64,000 nt of DNA from assembly GCF_040115645.1 (NCBI RefSeq), contig NC_089554.1, positions 2,666,001 to 2,730,000 on the forward strand, in the 5' to 3' direction. A model generated the notes under the pieces. The model saw only the letters and a program-made list of their open reading frames with translations, ran no database searches and was not told the DNA's origin. A program made the translations under genes and the position numbers. This DNA is from Euwallacea fornicatus (Eukaryota > Arthropoda > Insecta > Coleoptera > Curculionidae). This document shows positions 12,801 to 24,480 of this stretch, piece by piece; the stretch's first letter is position 1; every line of letters begins with the position of its first letter.

Positions 12801-13384
12801 ATTATTAAATATATTAATAGTCAAGTCTTCAAACCTCCTTAGTAATCTTCTAGGATTTCAACTTCAACCTAATTTAATAGTTCGAAACAGCTCTTCATAA
12901 ACCAGGAGGATTAGTTTCATAAGGATTTTATTCGCTCTCTTTAAAGGCAACAAAATCTTAAAGCCGTAAAATCTAAAACCAGGTAGGTAACTTAATAATG
13001 AGGATAACTTCCCTAAAAACCAAGGCTGAAATATTTGATCAAATGAAAATTGTCTCTCACCGGTTATTAACTGGTAATGCTATATTTAACCAGAGAATTT
13101 GATTAAATTGATCAAAACCACTTTTAATTACATTTTTTAAATAAAAGAATTAAATTCCCATATTATACTTTTTGTTTGTTTGTTTTTTACTAATGCTTTA
13201 TTTATTTTTAAGCAAAAACAGCATCATCCCACATTTTGTTGTTTATGAGAAAAAAATTCTATTTAGGATTGACAAACATGCGTTTTCCTGCTGTTTACAG
13301 GGTTCTTTTGTAATTTCAATTAAGTATTTACATTTCATATTTTTTCAATACAATAATTGGCCGCTTGTGTTGTCACACTAGGGC
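9841..13384. other. No recognisable gene
   Basis: About 3.5 kb with no supported coding sequence. It contains a short AT microsatellite-like patch near 9880-9915 (repeated 'aataat'), a pyrimidine-rich patch at about 10358-10402, and a small tandem repeat at 11665-11716. Open frames such as 12503-12691 have no domain or splice support. Confidence 0.45.
11665..11716. repeat. Three-copy tandem repeat, ~17 bp
   Basis: The word 'aataaaatcc', or a one-base variant, occurs three times at about 17-bp spacing, joined by 'tccc' or 'tccct'. It is an imperfect minisatellite of roughly 50 bp. Confidence 0.5.
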
Positions 13385-13800
13385 GCTGGGGGGGATTATA
13401 CCATTGAGGCCCAATCCCTTATATGGGCCAAATTCGCCCATAGTCCATTTGAGTGCTTCTTGAAACGCTGCTTCCTAAGCCAGCTTCCAATATTCTTTCA
13501 CTGGATCCCCTTCAGTAAGAGCAGCCCCGCCTGTTTCTCCAGGGAAGTAACTGTAAGGTTTCTTCACGATCGACAATACCGGTCCCGTTTCTATCCCGTT
13601 TTTTTCATCGTTCTAGTTGATTTTCTCTCTTTTTCTGAGCTCAGCAATTAGGCAAGTCTAGGGAATCCCGAAATTAAATTCATCTCCCCTTAGAGCTTCC
13701 TGTAGCTAGCCTTTTTGGCTACGCCTCAATTCGCTCTTAAACTGTCCGTGGGTCTCAGGATACCGATCCCACTCCTCGAAGCTAGTAAATTCCTCTATAT
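13385..13800 (-). mobile_element. LINE (Jockey-like) reverse transcriptase fragment
   Basis: On the minus strand, starting at about 13,790, it reads 'SFEEWDRYPETHGQFKSELR'. This resembles the Trp-rich linker before the reverse-transcriptase domain of Jockey-type non-LTR elements. Further on it reads 'EAALKWTMGEFGPYKGLGL'-like sequence ending 'NGIIPP', matching the well-known 'F.PYKSPGPDGI.P' start of the RT domain. A stop and frameshifts lie between the two blocks. Nothing of the catalytic 'YADD' core is present, so this is a short dead fragment. The identification rests on motif likeness only. Confidence 0.55.
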
Positions 13801-16800
13801 TCAATTTGCTTACAAGGGGCTTTTTATGATACTGCATGGCGGCCATAAATTGACTTATTATAGTCCTAGTACAATAAAGCGCTTGCTTAATTATGCCAGT
13901 GCTTGTGAGCAAATATACGTGCAATCGGACATAAAACATTATGTGCAATTTGTACTTAATGAGAGTTACTTCGGCTCGTCCATTAATGGACTCACTCGCA
14001 AACTCGCTCGCCGATTCGCTAACCAGTAAACTCATTCGACTCACAAGAGCTGACTGAAGATAGTTATTGCAAATTAACTAATATGACTGATAAACATTAT
14101 ATAAATCTCTGTAAAAAATTAGAGCCATCAATGATCTTAGCTCGATTCAATGACGAGTTATTAAATTTGCTCGCGCATAAATATCTTTCCGGAAAAAACT
14201 CATATAAATTTGTCCCTTTGATGGAGTTAAACAAAACAAACTCTAATTTGAAAATATTTAATTATTGGCGTTCCCGTTTTGTTTGTATGTAACATGGACA
14301 TTCGGGTAATTCAGAAAGTAAATTTTGCCAGTGTATTTTGTAAAGTTAGTTAATTAGAAAATAATGACTTATCATTTCCATGTTGACTGAAGTTTTTACC
14401 TTCAGGCCTTGAAGCAATTCAAAAGTTTCAGGACTATCTAAAAAGCGTTTTGAAAATCTTAAAAACTTTTAAGGGTTTGATTGGAACGGAATATGTGGCA
14501 AAATGCAAGATTTGTTTTGGGTCTTCAGAGACGCCCCATGGGGCCTCAGTTTTTAATATATTTTTTTTAAGAATTGCATAGTAAAATTCCCTATCCGGCG
14601 TTACGTGAAACCTAAAGTTCCCGAGGCTCGAGAATGACGACCCGACTGATTGAAGGGATTCGTAAGAGTCCGTGAATTGCCTCAAAGGGATTGAACGCTT
14701 TCTTAGGATTTTTTTATAGAAATATCACGGCCAGATCAGTGCCTGCCTCAATGTTCCCAAAAGTTCGTCGGGATTCTCGATGATGCAGATGCTTCCGGAA
14801 CTTTGGGCTTAGAGTGCCCATTAAAGCCTTCGAGCGTTCTTAATCTTAGTAATAATTAAATGAGACTTTAAAAATTTTATTATTGAACCCAACTAATTTA
14901 AGCTCAATTTTGTTTATTAAGAGAGTTTTTGAAATGGATTTTTCGACATAGAAACGGAACTTTCAAGATCGGAACACAGACGCTACAAGAAAAAAACCCA
15001 ATGCTGGTCAACAGATAAATTTGAAAAAAATCTAAAAAGCCCAAGAGAGAGTTTCTTTCATATTTCCATTTGAAGTAAACTTTCAGAAATGATCAATTTT
15101 TTCGGCGAGGCACGTAATTCCATTCGAGAAGCCATATTAAAAATGGTAGAAAAAAGGCAAATTAACAGGTCTCGGATAGTTTGACAAAGTAGGTATCTCC
15201 ATAAGCCTTGCAAATGAAATATTCCGAATATTGTATACGTACATAAGAATTTTATTTCCGAGATAGCCCATAACATGAGAAAGACGTCCATATGCAGCGT
15301 GCTGAAATGGAACTCTTATGAATTTCATAAAACGACGGCCCAGAAATCTGAAATGTGGGCATTATTTATATCAGTTCCATAGGGAAATATCGGGTTCAGC
15401 TATCATAACAGGTCTCTCAGTTACCGAAATGACATGTATAATGTATGAAGAGAAACCCGTATCGATTTATATTTTTGTATGCACTCTGTAAAATGTCCAT
15501 TGGTAAAATTTCAAATAAATTTTCTCCACATTTAGTAAAGAAGACAGAGCTGCTAGAGAGCTTTGTATAAAGCAGCCAGCAGGTTCGGAAATGATGAAAA
15601 GTATTACGGGTTTAAATTTAAAACCAATCTTTGAGCTAAATCCGATTATATCGGTATAGGAAGTATATTGTTGAGAGATCAGTTCTTGAGGCGCAAAGGT
15701 TTGACCTATATTACGGGAGCATGTGGCTCAGCCACATGTTCTCATAATATATGCTTCGAGCACATTTATTAGGTGCATGCTTAGAACACGTTTGTTAGGC
15801 GCTGAGCAAATGCCAATAGTAAATTATCTTCCCTTTTCAATTAATTGAGCTGAGTCATTTTCGGCCCTTCGCTCCTCAATATCGCAAATGACTTATATCG
15901 AATTATAGGAAGATTGTGAAATTCTTATGTGCATTGAGAGAAAAAAATCGGTCAAAAACTGGGACTCCTTGAGTTTAGTTATGACCTCCTTCTAATGTAC
16001 AAAGTGATAAATAGACAATTTTCTCCGTATTGCTTCAAATTATAACATTGTTTCTTTGGGTTACTGTAAATAACTTGCTACTTGTTTAAGAGTTTATCGA
16101 ACCAATTTCACTAAGTGAATAATAAATTGTGGTCATTAGACAAACACTTGCGGAAAAGGAAGTTATTGAAGTTTTAGTAACTACAATCAGAGCCAACTTT
16201 AGCAGATCTGGTCACTTTGGAAGAAATTTTTATTTACCACCCCCTTTCCCCATGAAAAACCGCCGACGAGGGAAGTTCACCGCCCTTCCTGGTCTGCCAC
16301 CCTGAGCTCCCCCCCCCCTCCCCCCACCCACCCCACCAGTACTGTCTGCAATCTTCAATAAATAATCTATTTTGCTGTATCGACCCCGGCCACGGAAATA
16401 TTTCTCCTTGTTAATAATGAAGAATGAATAATAGATGATGACTCATCGTCAGACGTGGCCCGTTTTATAACACTATAATAGTGATGCGAAAATTTTGAAA
16501 TAGGTAAAATCTTATTCCCCATATAAATTACACGATAGCGGCGATGGAGCGTTTGGGGTATGCAATCGGGGGAAGGTCGACGTTAAAATTTGAGATAGAG
16601 TGTGCAGTGTTTTTTTATACGATGCAGCTCTAAATTTTATACTTCCCCCCCTTCCTGTGGAATTTTTAACATTTTTTTAAAATTATAAAGCACAATTAAA
16701 TAAAACCAAAAATACTGTCTTTTGACATTTGTTTTTTTTTATTGTTTATGTCACCGGGAACACAAAAAACCCGATTTTTTTAAAATTAAAACATGGGTTA

Positions 16801-17728
16801 AGTGACACCTAAAATTAAAGGTCTTGCGAAACTACAGTCAATGGGATATTACGATTCAAGATCTATCGATTAGTTTATAGGTAGAAGTTTGATGAAAAAT
16901 GCAATACAAACTCAGTTAAGTAGTATGTAAATAATAAGAAAACTTGTTTGTTGATAGGAAACTGATTTGTTTTCTATTTTGTGTTCACAAACAAGCTTTG
17001 ATTAGCTTTATGTATCTTTTCATTTATTTTTTTTTACCATTTTTAGCACATTTATAGCTGTTTTTCTTAAATACTAATCGATAGATTTTGAATCGCAATA
17101 CACCAATGAATGTATTTTGGAAAGACTCTTCATTTGAAGTGTCACTTGACCTATGTGTCAATTTTTCAAAATCGGCCATTTTGCACTAGCGCAACGGACC
17201 TACCGACATAACATTTAAAAAAATAAACAGACGGCAAAAAATTGTATTTTTTGTCCCATTTAATGCTGCTTTGGAATCTACAAAAAAAGATTTTTTTTTA
17301 ATTAACAAACGAGGTGTGTAATTTAGAGTCGTACGGTATAAATAGACCCTACAAACACTAAAAAAAATATATATTGAGAAGAGAACGAAAGAAAGAGTTT
17401 GAGGTTATTCTACTGGTTGGTAGATACATCTGAAATGAAATTTTTATTTAAACTAACAAAATTAAGATTGAATGGCTGAATTTTAAAAAACTTTGACCAT
17501 TAGTAATTAGGAAGAAAGTGTCGAAACATAATTTAAACATATTTTCGCTTGCATGAAATAAAATATATATTTTTACAACCAGCTTTCGCTGAGACTTAAT
17601 TCAATCTTAACAGCAGCAAGACATTTTCTGAAACAAGCTCATCGTTGTTTAAATTGGTTTAGGTTAGTTCAAGAAGTTCTGGTAAAGACTATACTACTTG
17701 AAAACGATAAATTAATTAAACTAATATA
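13801..17728. other. No recognisable gene; C-rich tract and a palindrome
   Basis: About 3.9 kb without a supported gene. Open frames at 13715-14029 (plus) and 13706-14044 (minus) overlap the LINE fragment and each other. A perfect small inverted repeat ('atgtggct', one base, 'agccacat') lies at 15721-15737. A strongly C-rich plus strand lies at about 16240-16340. Confidence 0.4.
16240..16340. repeat. C-rich low-complexity tract
   Basis: The plus strand is dominated by C runs here, including an uninterrupted run of nine at about 16310, then 'tccccccacccaccccacc'. The minus strand is therefore G-rich with several G runs close together, so it could form a G-quadruplex or be an insertion-prone tract. 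No gene is associated with it. Confidence 0.6.
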
Positions 17729-18098
17729 CAGGGTGTAACATAACATCACGGAGATATTTCAGGGAACAATAGTACTCCACAAAATATTTGAAAAAATACT
17801 AATAGACCCATCGTCAAAAACACCTCAATTTTGATGTACAGGATACTACAAAAAAGATACAAACCGTAACATAATACATAACCCAAAAACCATAACAACT
17901 TATAAATGGCTACCGACGATTTTGATACGTTGTAAAGGAGCTTAAAGGAATTAGCTGTATTAAATGGGAAAAAATTTAACTCAAAGCATGTGTGATAAAA
18001 ATTCACAATGTTAAAAACAAATACGAAACTTTGCCACCCTCTATATCAATAACAGTGCATTTTAGAGTATACCCATATTGATATATTACACCCTGTAT
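17729..18098. mobile_element. MITE with ~20-bp inverted ends
   Basis: It begins 'acagggtgtaacata' and ends 'atattacaccctgta', so the ends are inverted copies, flanked by TA. The 370-bp interior has no transposase. The repeat at 730-859 is a second member of this family. It sits directly beside the Tc1 element starting at 18101. Confidence 0.75.
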
Positions 18099-18100
18099 AC

Positions 18101-19624
18101 ACAGTTGTAGACAAAAATATGGAATATTTTTTTAAGCAAGATTTTCTTGATGATCATTTTTATTTTCGTTTTCAAAGTTTGTTGATAAGGATAAAGGTAA
18201 GTTTCTAAATTCACCATACAATATTTGGCTTTTGAATGTTGTTTTTAAACAAGTTGTTAAAAACAATTTTTTTGTTGGACAAAAGAATTGAATACTATGT
18301 AGTGTTGTTTGTAAGGGTGTTATCAGTTATTTAGTCCGATTATGTGGTGCATTTTATACGTAATATGCCAAAGAAATGTATTTTTCAGAAAATTTTCCTA
18401 ATTCAATAGTCCAAATATCACGTGATGACTATAACTAAAAAGGCATTACAAAGACGTTAAAAAACACTTAAGGAACCATCTCCAATATTTAAAAAAAAAT
18501 CTGGTATTTATGGAGATGTAGAAGATAATTTAAAACCTGCACGTCCAAGAAAACGAAAGCCACTACCGATCGACAGATTAAACAAATATCATCTGCAAAT
18601 CTCGGCAAGTTTTCCAGGATTATAAAACCAGAAATTACTAACAATAGTAACATTACTATAAGCGTTCGCACTGTACGTCGTCGGTTATGCGAAATGGGAT
18701 TAGTAGGAGGATTGCGGTGAAGAACCCCTTAATTTTCAAGAAAAACAGAAGAGTCAGAACTAAATTTGCTCAGGAACATTTGTTTTGGTCATCTTCCAAA
18801 TGGAGTACTGTTCCCTTCAGTGATAAAACTAAAGTTAATATTTTTAATTCTGTGAGGAAAAAGTTATGTTTGTCTACTGGTGGGGACTAGGCTTGATCCC
18901 AACTATCATCAAACAACAGTGAAACATGGTGGTGGCAGCATAATGATATCGTGATGTTTTTCTCAACCCAACGTTGAACCATTGGTCGAAATTAGGGGAT
19001 TATGGATCGATTTTAACACAAAGTCATCCTTGAGAACTATGTGCTGCCATTTGCTGTTGAAGATGTGCCTTTACGTGGACATTTTCAGCAAGACAACGAC
19101 CTTAACCATTAATCCTCATTAGTAAAAAATTGGCTGAATGATAATAACACCCCTGTATTAGAGTGGCGGTCTCAGTCGCTGGATTCTAATCCGATTGAGC
19201 ATCTCTAGGAACACTTAAAACGAAAAATTCGAGACAGAAATGTGTCTAATCGGGATGAGTTCTGGAAAGTCCTGCAGGAAGAATAGGTTAAGAGTCCTAT
19301 TTCCGTCTGTAAAAATTTAATCGATTTTATGCACCATCGATGTCAGGCTGTTATAGACTCGAAAGGATATGCCACAAAATACTAATTTATTTAAAATTTT
19401 GTATTGATTATAATGGATTTTACGAAGAATTCGATTTTTTTATTCAGCATAATTTATTGTTTTTATTATTTTTTTTTTTAGAAATTAACTTATTTGTTTT
19501 TGTTTAAAATATGTTTAAATATATAGTTAGGTTTTTGTATAATATGTTTATTGGTTAATAATCAATTATTTTGATATAAAACTATGATGGATTTAAAATA
19601 TTCCATAGTTTTATCCACAACTAT
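18101..19624 (+). mobile_element. Tc1-type transposon, inactive
   Basis: The terminal inverted repeats are clear: left 'acagttgtagacaaaaatat' followed by 'ggaatattttt', right (reverse complement) 'atagttgtggataaaactat' followed by 'ggaatatttta', about 32 bp. This is the typical Tc1 terminal sequence. The plus-strand transposase is broken. Helix-turn-helix pieces appear near 18420-18720, and the middle reads 'KHGGGSIMI' near 18925. The catalytic 'QQDND' block is near 19090, 'SQSLDSNPIEHL' near 19170, and the C-terminus 'MHHRCQAVIDSKGYATKY' is near 19330-19382. Several stops, including after 'STGGD' at 18890, show it is dead. Confidence 0.9.
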
Positions 19625-21911
19625 AGGACGATTCATTGCATTAGGCATTATTTTAAGATGGGAAGTTCTGTTAAACAGAAGACCTTGACAAGATGATTGC
19701 AAAGAAATATATTTCTTTCTGTGAAACCATTTTAAATTTTACTGACATCAGTAACTGCGGCGTATGTATATTTTGCCATAAAGAAAACGTTTATTAATAA
19801 TAATGGTAATATCTATAAAACGTAGTTAGTCTCTACTCCACTTCAAAAGAAAAATTTTTATTTTTTTCGAATAGAAAGATGATAAGATAAACTACTGGTA
19901 CACATTAGACCGAGTTACAACCAGTGGGAATGCCTCAAATATTCTCTGAAACGATTTAGCGTAAAAAAGAACTTTTTAAAAAAAGATATTTTTTTACCAC
20001 ATTGAATGAATAATTGAATTTTATTTGTGGGGAAAAGCCGGTGGATTATCGGCGAATTTTATGTTGCTACTTGGAACAAATAGCTTAGAAAAACAGGAAT
20101 AATAATATTGGTGATATAATAAGAAGCAGGGAGGAGCAAAGAGGATGTATGGTGATGCTACAGACTACGAATTGTTTACGAAAGCTAGTCACTTTATCAA
20201 ACCACTTAAAAATACATTTTGCAGACTGATATACTGTTCCCAGGAAAAGTGGAAACAACAGTAATTTACCGAAGAGCAAAGTCGAATCTTCATCACACAA
20301 TCTCAATAGAAAAACAAATGAACTAAACTGAAACACGCTTTAAAAAAACACAATAGGCATAAGTCCGACCAATTTCGGCATAAAGCAACAACAAGCTTTC
20401 TCTGCTTTTACACGCAGTTTAATTAATAACATAATTAAATGTTCGTAATATTCCCCCTTCTTGTGCCTTATTTATATTAAAATGCAAGACCTATCACATA
20501 GGCAGTACCGCTCTTATGAATGGGTGGGATTGAGCGATAGCCCAGGAGAGCGGAGCAGGATGAGTGGCGGACTTTCCCGCTCGGTGGTTTTTCTTGAGGG
20601 TAGAGATGATTAAAAATTTCATCCAGGACGCCAGACTCTCTAAGGCCGGTCCTACACACGACGTTGATCAAACAATTTATTATTGATTTAAAAGAGTAAA
20701 CTGCTATGTACCTTTTCCTGTAATATTTGATTTTATTAAAATAACTGGCGGACTGCATTTTAAAAACGGATTTTCGTCAAATTGGATTTCCTCGATGTCG
20801 CTTAATGGATGCCAGTTTCGGGAAATATCAAAACACAATTTTAACGAAGAATATTTTAATATTAGCACCCCCTCGAAAAATTCAATTTATTACCATACTT
20901 AAATAAATTTCGGAGTGCGAGCAAATAACTAAATTTTTAAACAAACGCTTATTGAAATTGATTTATTATAAAGTTGCCACGGCAAAATTAACAGGTGGCG
21001 TCCTTTAGAACCAAAGCATTCATTTTAATAATGAGTCCAGAACCGAAGGGAATAAAGGATATTAATCTGAGACCTAGAGAGATTACATATTTCTCTCCAT
21101 TCAGGTGCGTCCTTTCAAAACCTAAATAAACTCTCCGTTCTTTCGTTCCAAGGTAATTTTTTTTCTTTTTGCTACTTATATCACTTTTGATTAATAAGGA
21201 CTTTTTTCGTCACTTTATCACACTTTTCCAAATTAAATCAGATAATTTTTTGTTATAATAAGGATAAGAATTGCGTATTTCGTGGCGAAAATGTTCTTTT
21301 TTAGCCTTAAAATTTCCCTGTGGACATGAATTCAAATTGCATATCTATCTAGATAACTTTTCGAGGTTCTGAAAACGTCATAATTTCTCATTAATAATTA
21401 ACGTTTTTCACTGCTTGCCACCGCATGGATTTAAAATGCTCTCACTATTAGACCCAATGCTGTGGCTGTACAAATAACCAAATATTTAGTTTAATATCCT
21501 CCATTACATAAACTATGGACCCGAATGGGTCCTAATGAATCTCGGAATTTAATTTTCCATGTGATTAATCAGCAATTTATTAATGGCAATAACTGTAGAA
21601 TTATACTAAGGTTAGACTCTAAATCCTAATGTAGCAAAACGACGTTGAGAGTCCAATTGCCCGACCATCATTTCTATGCATATCATACTTTACTGAGTTA
21701 TGTCTGCTAGTCTAAAAAATTTCTCAATAGGTACTTACTTCTGCGTTAGGCACCCCGGGATGAAAATAACCATGATTTAAGCCTCTTTGACGCACATTTA
21801 AAAGTTCACTAAATCTACTTAACACTGAGAAATTTATCCCAAGAAAAAATTAATTCTGTCTTTACATTTTCGCCCTTAAGGAAAATTCTTATTATTTCAT
21901 TGAAAAGGTCT
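19625..21911. other. No supported gene
   Basis: About 2.3 kb. A locally GC-richer patch at 20510-20670 is open on the minus strand (frame 20477-20758, with 'GVLDEIFNHLYPQEKPPSGK') but shows no domain, start context or splice partner. The rest is AT-rich, with nothing recognisable. Confidence 0.4.
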
Positions 21912-22083
21912 TTATGAAGGTAGATCGGTAATTGAACGTAACAATAAAACAGAGTGAAATAGACGACGGGGGTATGGAAACAGTCTCGCGACCTTGGCGT
22001 CCGTCATCAGACTAAGCGGCGTCGAGATGTTGGCACTGGCACCGAGAGGACCCGCGGTTGCGCCCATTGCGCCCCTTTTTCTA
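21912..22083 (-). CDS. Candidate coding exon in a GC-rich island
   Basis: The minus strand holds a short frame from an ATG at 22065-22067 to a stop at 21912, 51 residues. It begins 'MGATAGPLGASANISTPLSL' and continues 'MTDAKVARLFPYPRR'. The composition changes sharply to GC-rich codons inside AT-rich DNA, a common mark of a conserved exon. The frame also extends upstream of the ATG to a plausible acceptor ('aaccctttag', at about 22083). I do not recognise the protein. It could be an exon of a gene lying mostly outside the window or a conserved non-coding element. Confidence 0.3.
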
Positions 22084-23375
22084 AAGGGTTAATTCTGGTG
22101 CAACCCGAGTGATGTTTATTTACCCCTAAGGCCATTTGTTTTTAGTACTGTGAAAGTGGCAATATGCGAGACATATTCACTTTTAACACGTTCATCCAAA
22201 ATAAAATATGGAGACAAAATTTGAAATGTGATAACTAGTTCAGAGTACCTCTCCAGTGGAGACAGAACCCTAAACAATGAATTTGGACTTCTCGACACGT
22301 GGAATTTACTTTAAGATTCCACATATTTTGATTGGACAGTGTGAACTGCGAAGTCATCATCGTTCCGGATATGACATCAGTGTTAAATTTGTTTAATTTA
22401 AATCCTTTTTTTTTGATAATTTTATGTGAATGTGCGCACGTTTTTACATACGAGACATAAGCTTTTTTACTGTGTTACATAATGAATTTTTTGATAACTA
22501 AAAACATATTTTCTATTCAGATATTTCTTCTAAATAAAACATAAACCTTCCGTTGTGTCCACAGTCTGTATCACCATAGCCAATAGTCATAAAAATTTTA
22601 ATTTTTTGTACTATTAATAAATGCATTGCATTAAAACTTTTATTTAAAATTAATCCTTAACGAAGTGAAACCAAAACTTACAAACATGAAAATTAAAACA
22701 TTATTGATATGTTTTGTATTAAACGAATAAAAATACCTTTTTTTATGGAAATAAATAGACTTATCAAACAGATCGACAGATGACTGCCCCAATCCGTTTA
22801 ATGGATGTTTATTTTTTATGATTAGATACCGTAAAAAAAATATGTTTTTGAGAATTTATCAAAAAATTTGTTATTTAACATAGCATAGTAAAAGTTTATC
22901 TCCTGTAGGTAAAAAGTGTGTCCCAAATTTAGCGTCCTTATCCCGAACTGTTTATGATATATGAAAAAATAATAAAAAATTAAACACTGTATCTTGGAAA
23001 CGAAGTGATTTCGGACCTAATTTCATTCGAATGAAATATTTGTTTTTATGAGCTCTACATCCCGTGAAAATTCGTTGGTATGTTTATGGGACACCGTGTA
23101 TGTGTTGATGTACTAGGGTAGGGTTGGAGAAAATATTGTGCAATTTGGTCGATATCCTCCAGGCAGAATTAAAAATATATATCGAGACTGATTTTCTTAA
23201 AAATAAAAATATAAACTTTCCGGTTCAGGATGCGCCTGGATGTTTTTCATTTCTTTAGCTGACATATTAAATCAAATTCAGTAAATTAATAAAATTCTAT
23301 ATAACAAAAAAATTGTATGGTAATAAAATGTGATAAATAAACAATAATGTAAGCAAATAAAACATTTAGTTTTAA
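22084..23375. other. No recognisable gene
   Basis: AT-rich and without a gene. 'gtgtcccaaa' at about 22918 and 'gggacac' at about 23089 could be the two ends of a 180-bp short element, but the inverted match is too short to claim. Confidence 0.35.
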
Positions 23376-24480
23376 AGACTCTGCAATATTGCTTCACATT
23401 GGAGTATTTAACGGTAGAAGAGGTAATCAAAATGATTTTAGTGTATGGAGAAACTAGTAGGCATTTAGAAAATGCTGTCAATCTCCATGCTCAGCGTTTC
23501 CATGAAAGACCAGAATATCGGATTTTTGTCTCTCGTGTGATTAGAAATTTTATTAATGAAAAGACTGCAAATCAGAAGAAAAAAACTCCTCCAGCTATCG
23601 TGTGTGGAGAAAACAATTAAATTGCACTCTCAGATGCTGTGGCTTTTAATGCCCACGTGCGCAAGAGAAATATCAGAATTGTCAGGAATTTTTCATATGA
23701 ATGTGTGTGGAGAATGCTGAGGATGCTCAAGTTTCACCCTTATCATATCTCTTTACACCAAAAGCTCCATGAGGTAGATTTTCAAAATCGTTTGAACTTT
23801 TGTGAGTGAGCATCTGAAGAGATGGAACAAAATTCCAAATTTTTCCGTTATATATTATTCTCTGATGAGTCATCATTTACAAATCATGGTACAATTAATA
23901 AGCATAATATGCATAACATTAGTGTTGAAAGTCCGCATTGGTTTCGACAAGTTAAGCACCAGCGTCCTTGGACTATCAACGTTTGATGTGGAATCATTAG
24001 GAATACACTTATCAGCTTCCTCATAATTGAAGGCAACTTGAATGGTGAAATGTACCGGAATATTTTAGAACATGAAATATCCATATTAATCCAAGACTTA
24101 AAGTTAGAAGTATGTCAGAACATGTTTCAACATGACGGTTGTCCGCCTCACTATTTTGCGGTAGTACCGAAAGTTGTTATTCGTAATTATAACGGTCAAT
24201 AGATCGGTAGACTTGGTCCAGTGGTTTGGCCTGGTAGATCTCCAGATCTTACTTCGCCGGATTTCTTTTTATGAGGATACCTTAGAAATCAGATTTACAA
24301 GAAAGTATCAACACCACGTGAGGATATCATTCTGTGAATTATACTGTAAACGCTTGTACCAATATTTCACAAGACATATTTCGTAGATATGAAGAGTGCT
24401 TTAAAACGCGGATAAGTAAGCTCATCAGAGTTCTTTTATTTACTTTAAATAAAAGTTGCACAAAAATTTAGGTTTTTAGT
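23376..24480 (+). pseudogene. Mariner-type transposase pseudogene
   Basis: The plus strand starts with the helix-turn-helix block 'LTVEEVIKMILVYGETSRHL' (about 23400). It continues with linker and catalytic blocks: 'FRYILFSDESSFTNHG' (first Asp, about 23850), 'RPWTINVWCGII' (about 23965), 'MFQHDGCPPHYF' (second Asp, about 24125) and 'VVWPGRSPDLTSPDFFL' (about 24225). Stops after 'NFCE', 'YNGQ' and 'DFFL' and one frame change make it inactive. The motif order matches other mariner copies in the window. I could not find its terminal repeats with confidence. Confidence 0.85.

Noticed and set aside
13715..14029. 104-codon plus-strand frame and the 112-codon minus-strand frame over it
   Set aside because: Both overlap; the minus frame is partly explained by the LINE fragment, and the plus frame has no domain.
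22905..23100. Possible 190-bp MITE with 'gtgtccca'/'gggacac' ends
   Set aside because: The inverted match is under 10 bp and no second copy was noticed.
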